Source: GCA-2686295 sp964402995 (GTDB lineage Archaea > Nanobdellota > Nanobdellia > Woesearchaeales > GCA-2686295). Taken from it: a stretch of DNA of 20,917 nucleotides. The position numbers and the translations under genes were made by a program. The stretch spans positions 1 to 20,917 of the forward strand of contig CAYOEA010000016.1 of assembly GCA_964402995.1 (NCBI GenBank), written 5' to 3'. Of this stretch, positions 19,942 through 20,917 are shown piece after piece. How positions within the stretch are numbered: position 1 is the first letter of the stretch; each line of letters begins with the position of its first letter. The notes under the pieces were generated by a model, which made no database searches, was not told the DNA's origin, and saw only the letters and a list, made by a program, of their open reading frames with translations.

Positions 19942-20007
19942 CGAAATTTAAATAATTATGCATATTTTAGAATGTTATTTTTTTGAGTTCCTACTGCAAG
20001 GTAAAGA

Positions 20008-20015
20008 TATATAAA
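20008..20015 (+). promoter_or_regulatory. TATA box of the 247-aa gene
   Basis: TATATAAA, centred 27.5 nt before the ATG at 20039, the same spacing as rpoL and the METTL5-like gene. It supports a leaderless start at that ATG instead of the in-frame TTG at 20033. Confidence 0.65.
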
Positions 20016-20038
20016 TAAATCAATATTAAAAATTGTAT

Positions 20039-20782
20039 ATGGTTGCATCAGACATAAGCATTGACAATTTAGTTCTATATGTAGAACAAGGAATTGAAGC
20101 TTTAACTAGAAAAGTTATTCGTGATGATGATGGTATATTGGCTAAGAAAGTAAATTCTATTTTAGATTATAATTATATGAGTTTTCATCCTGGAACTTAT
20201 TTTAAAAATGGCACTACTGATGAGCACTCTGCGGATGGCATGACTGTATCACAAGTACAAGATAAAATAGATAATCAATTTGGTTCATCCAATCTTTCAT
20301 TGGTTATGATTGATCATGATAAATTAAAACTAGCGTCAAAAAAAGTAAGAAAATTATTGGATAAAAAAAGTCCTGCAAGATCTAAATTAGATTCTGCAAT
20401 CTTGGACTATACTTCAATTATTAAGACTGATGGGTTGTACCCTGATTATAGGCTTACATCCCCTGGAATTGCAGCATATATTTTTCGCAGAGATAATCTG
20501 TTAGATCTTAGTTGTTATGGGCATTATACTGGAAGAAAGGCCAAAATGGGCGTATCACCTATAAGAACGAAAATTAAACAAGTGGGTGATTGGTTTAAAG
20601 AAATGGGCTCAGTTTATTCTCCAACTCCGCAACCTCAAGTATCTTTTCGAGATCCATTGAAAGAATTTAGAGATTTGGCTATAGAAAATGGGCGTAAAAA
20701 TGATGCGGCTGTAAGAAAAGCAAACAAAGATACACTTTATGCTGCTGCTGAACGAGCCATAGATCATCTAAAAAAGAAGTAA
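20039..20782 (+). CDS. Hypothetical 247-aa protein
   Basis: No family recognised. Soluble, charged, with no signal or membrane segment. The N-terminal third is helical (DISIDNLVLYVEQGIEALTRKVI). A region with aromatic residues and histidines follows (FHPGTYFKNGTTDEHSADGMTVSQVQDKIDNQF), then a strand LSLVMIDHDKL and a basic helix rich in Lys. Further on, TSPGIAAYIFRRDNLLDLSCYGHYTGRKAKMG might be a compact alpha/beta unit. The C-terminus is helical and basic. Phrases such as MIDHDKLKLASKKVRK do not point to a known enzyme. It lies just outside the inverted-repeat region, whose right copy occupies its upstream sequence up to about 19985. The ATG at 20039 is chosen from TATA spacing. Confidence 0.7.
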   Translation: MVASDISIDNLVLYVEQGIEALTRKVIRDDDGILAKKVNSILDYNYMSFHPGTYFKNGTTDEHSADGMTVSQVQDKIDNQFGSSNLSLVMIDHDKLKLASKKVRKLLDKKSPARSKLDSAILDYTSIIKTDGLYPDYRLTSPGIAAYIFRRDNLLDLSCYGHYTGRKAKMGVSPIRTKIKQVGDWFKEMGSVYSPTPQPQVSFRDPLKEFRDLAIENGRKNDAAVRKANKDTLYAAAERAIDHLKKK

Positions 20783-20790
20783 TTCTCATG

Positions 20791-20812
20791 TTTGTTACTA
20801 TTAAGTGACAAC
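20791..20812. promoter_or_regulatory. Second copy of the 22-bp dyad operator
   Basis: Core TTGTTACT-ATTA-AGTGACAA, the same 8-4-8 layout as at 18356-18377, with 8 of 11 pairs symmetric. It lies 4 nt upstream of the BRE of the next promoter, where a bound protein could either activate or repress. Confidence 0.6.
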
Positions 20813-20816
20813 AAAA

Positions 20817-20832
20817 CGAAAGATTTAAATAG
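20817..20832 (+). promoter_or_regulatory. BRE/TATA promoter of the right-edge gene
   Basis: CGAAAGATTTAAATAG, identical to the grpE promoter 16-mer except for one base. The start would be near 20853, giving a leader of about 60 nt to the ATG at 20914, as for grpE. Confidence 0.75.
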
Positions 20833-20913
20833 TAATTCTAATACACTACTTCTAATAAGATACTTCAGAATAAATTAGCGTTACCATAAAAAAGAGGCAG
20901 GGGAATTATAAAA

Positions 20914-20917
20914 TGAA
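20914..20917 (+). CDS. Start of a gene cut by the right edge
   Basis: Only the ATG and one further base are visible. The assignment rests on the strong promoter at 20817-20832 and a ribosome-binding site, GAGGCAGGGG (20894-20903), 10 nt before the ATG. The product is unknown. A leader of this length and a Shine-Dalgarno suggest a highly expressed or regulated gene. Confidence 0.6.

Larger units (their letters stand above)
17371..19985. mobile_element. Putative Xer-linked element bounded by inverted repeats
   Basis: The interval is bounded by diverged inverted copies of a non-coding repeat, iterons facing inward (17371-17510 and 19815-19941). It contains a padR-family gene, a 125-aa gene on the minus strand, a dif/loxP-like site, a two-TM protein gene and a full XerA recombinase gene. 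This arrangement resembles an integrated element with its own recombinase and regulator. Low identity between the arms, no target-site duplication seen, and the possibility that the recombinase is the chromosomal XerA keep confidence low. Confidence 0.3.

Noticed and set aside
1..20917. tRNA, rRNA and CRISPR
   Set aside because: No T-loop GGTTCRA sequence with matching acceptor stem, no rRNA-like conserved stretches and no evenly spaced repeats longer than the 16-bp iterons were found; the iterons have no spacers.

Overview
The window looks archaeal, AT-rich, and most likely from a small-genome (DPANN-type) lineage; the lineage is inference, the archaeal assignment is well supported. Evidence: RNA polymerase subunit L, an archaeal/eukaryotic METTL5-type rRNA methyltransferase, an AMMECR1 protein, a XerA-like recombinase, and BRE/TATA promoters. 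Many first genes have a TATA box centred about 25-30 nt before the start codon and no Shine-Dalgarno (leaderless). Genes inside operons, or with long leaders, carry GAGGT- or GGTGAT-like sites. A bacterial-type DnaK system has been acquired.

Region 1 (1-3162, +): a left-truncated DsbA-like thiol oxidoreductase, a thioredoxin-fold lipoprotein and a CopA copper ATPase, probably one copper/thiol-redox unit. Region 2 (3212-5292, -): an FAD-dependent amine-oxidase/phytoene-desaturase-like protein and an uncharacterised protein that may have an ADP-ribosyltransferase fold. Region 3 (5343-10982, +): grpE, dnaK, an OLD-family ATPase/TOPRIM nuclease and dnaJ, with a strong BRE/TATA promoter, a dyad at the predicted start site, and several hairpins between grpE and dnaK. 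Region 4 (11072-14252): unknown small proteins, a compact GH13-type glycosidase with an intact catalytic triad, and a 358-aa protein with an internal duplication.

Region 5 (14358-17290): a small-alarmone-hydrolase-like HD protein, AMMECR1, rpoL, the METTL5-like methyltransferase and a coiled-coil/possible winged-helix protein. Region 6 (about 17370-19985) is the most unusual part. A PadR-family regulator gene, a small unknown gene, a near-perfect dif/loxP-like recombination site, a two-TM protein and a full XerA tyrosine recombinase lie between two inverted, diverged copies of a non-coding repeat. Each copy carries three or four 16-bp iterons. This may be an uncharacterised Xer-linked element, or a dif/xerA locus with a duplicated regulatory sequence. 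Region 7 (20008-20917): an unknown 247-aa gene, then a strong promoter and the first codon of a gene cut off by the right edge.

No rRNA, tRNA, CRISPR array or classical insertion sequence was recognised, and no gene-free stretch exceeds about 300 bases.
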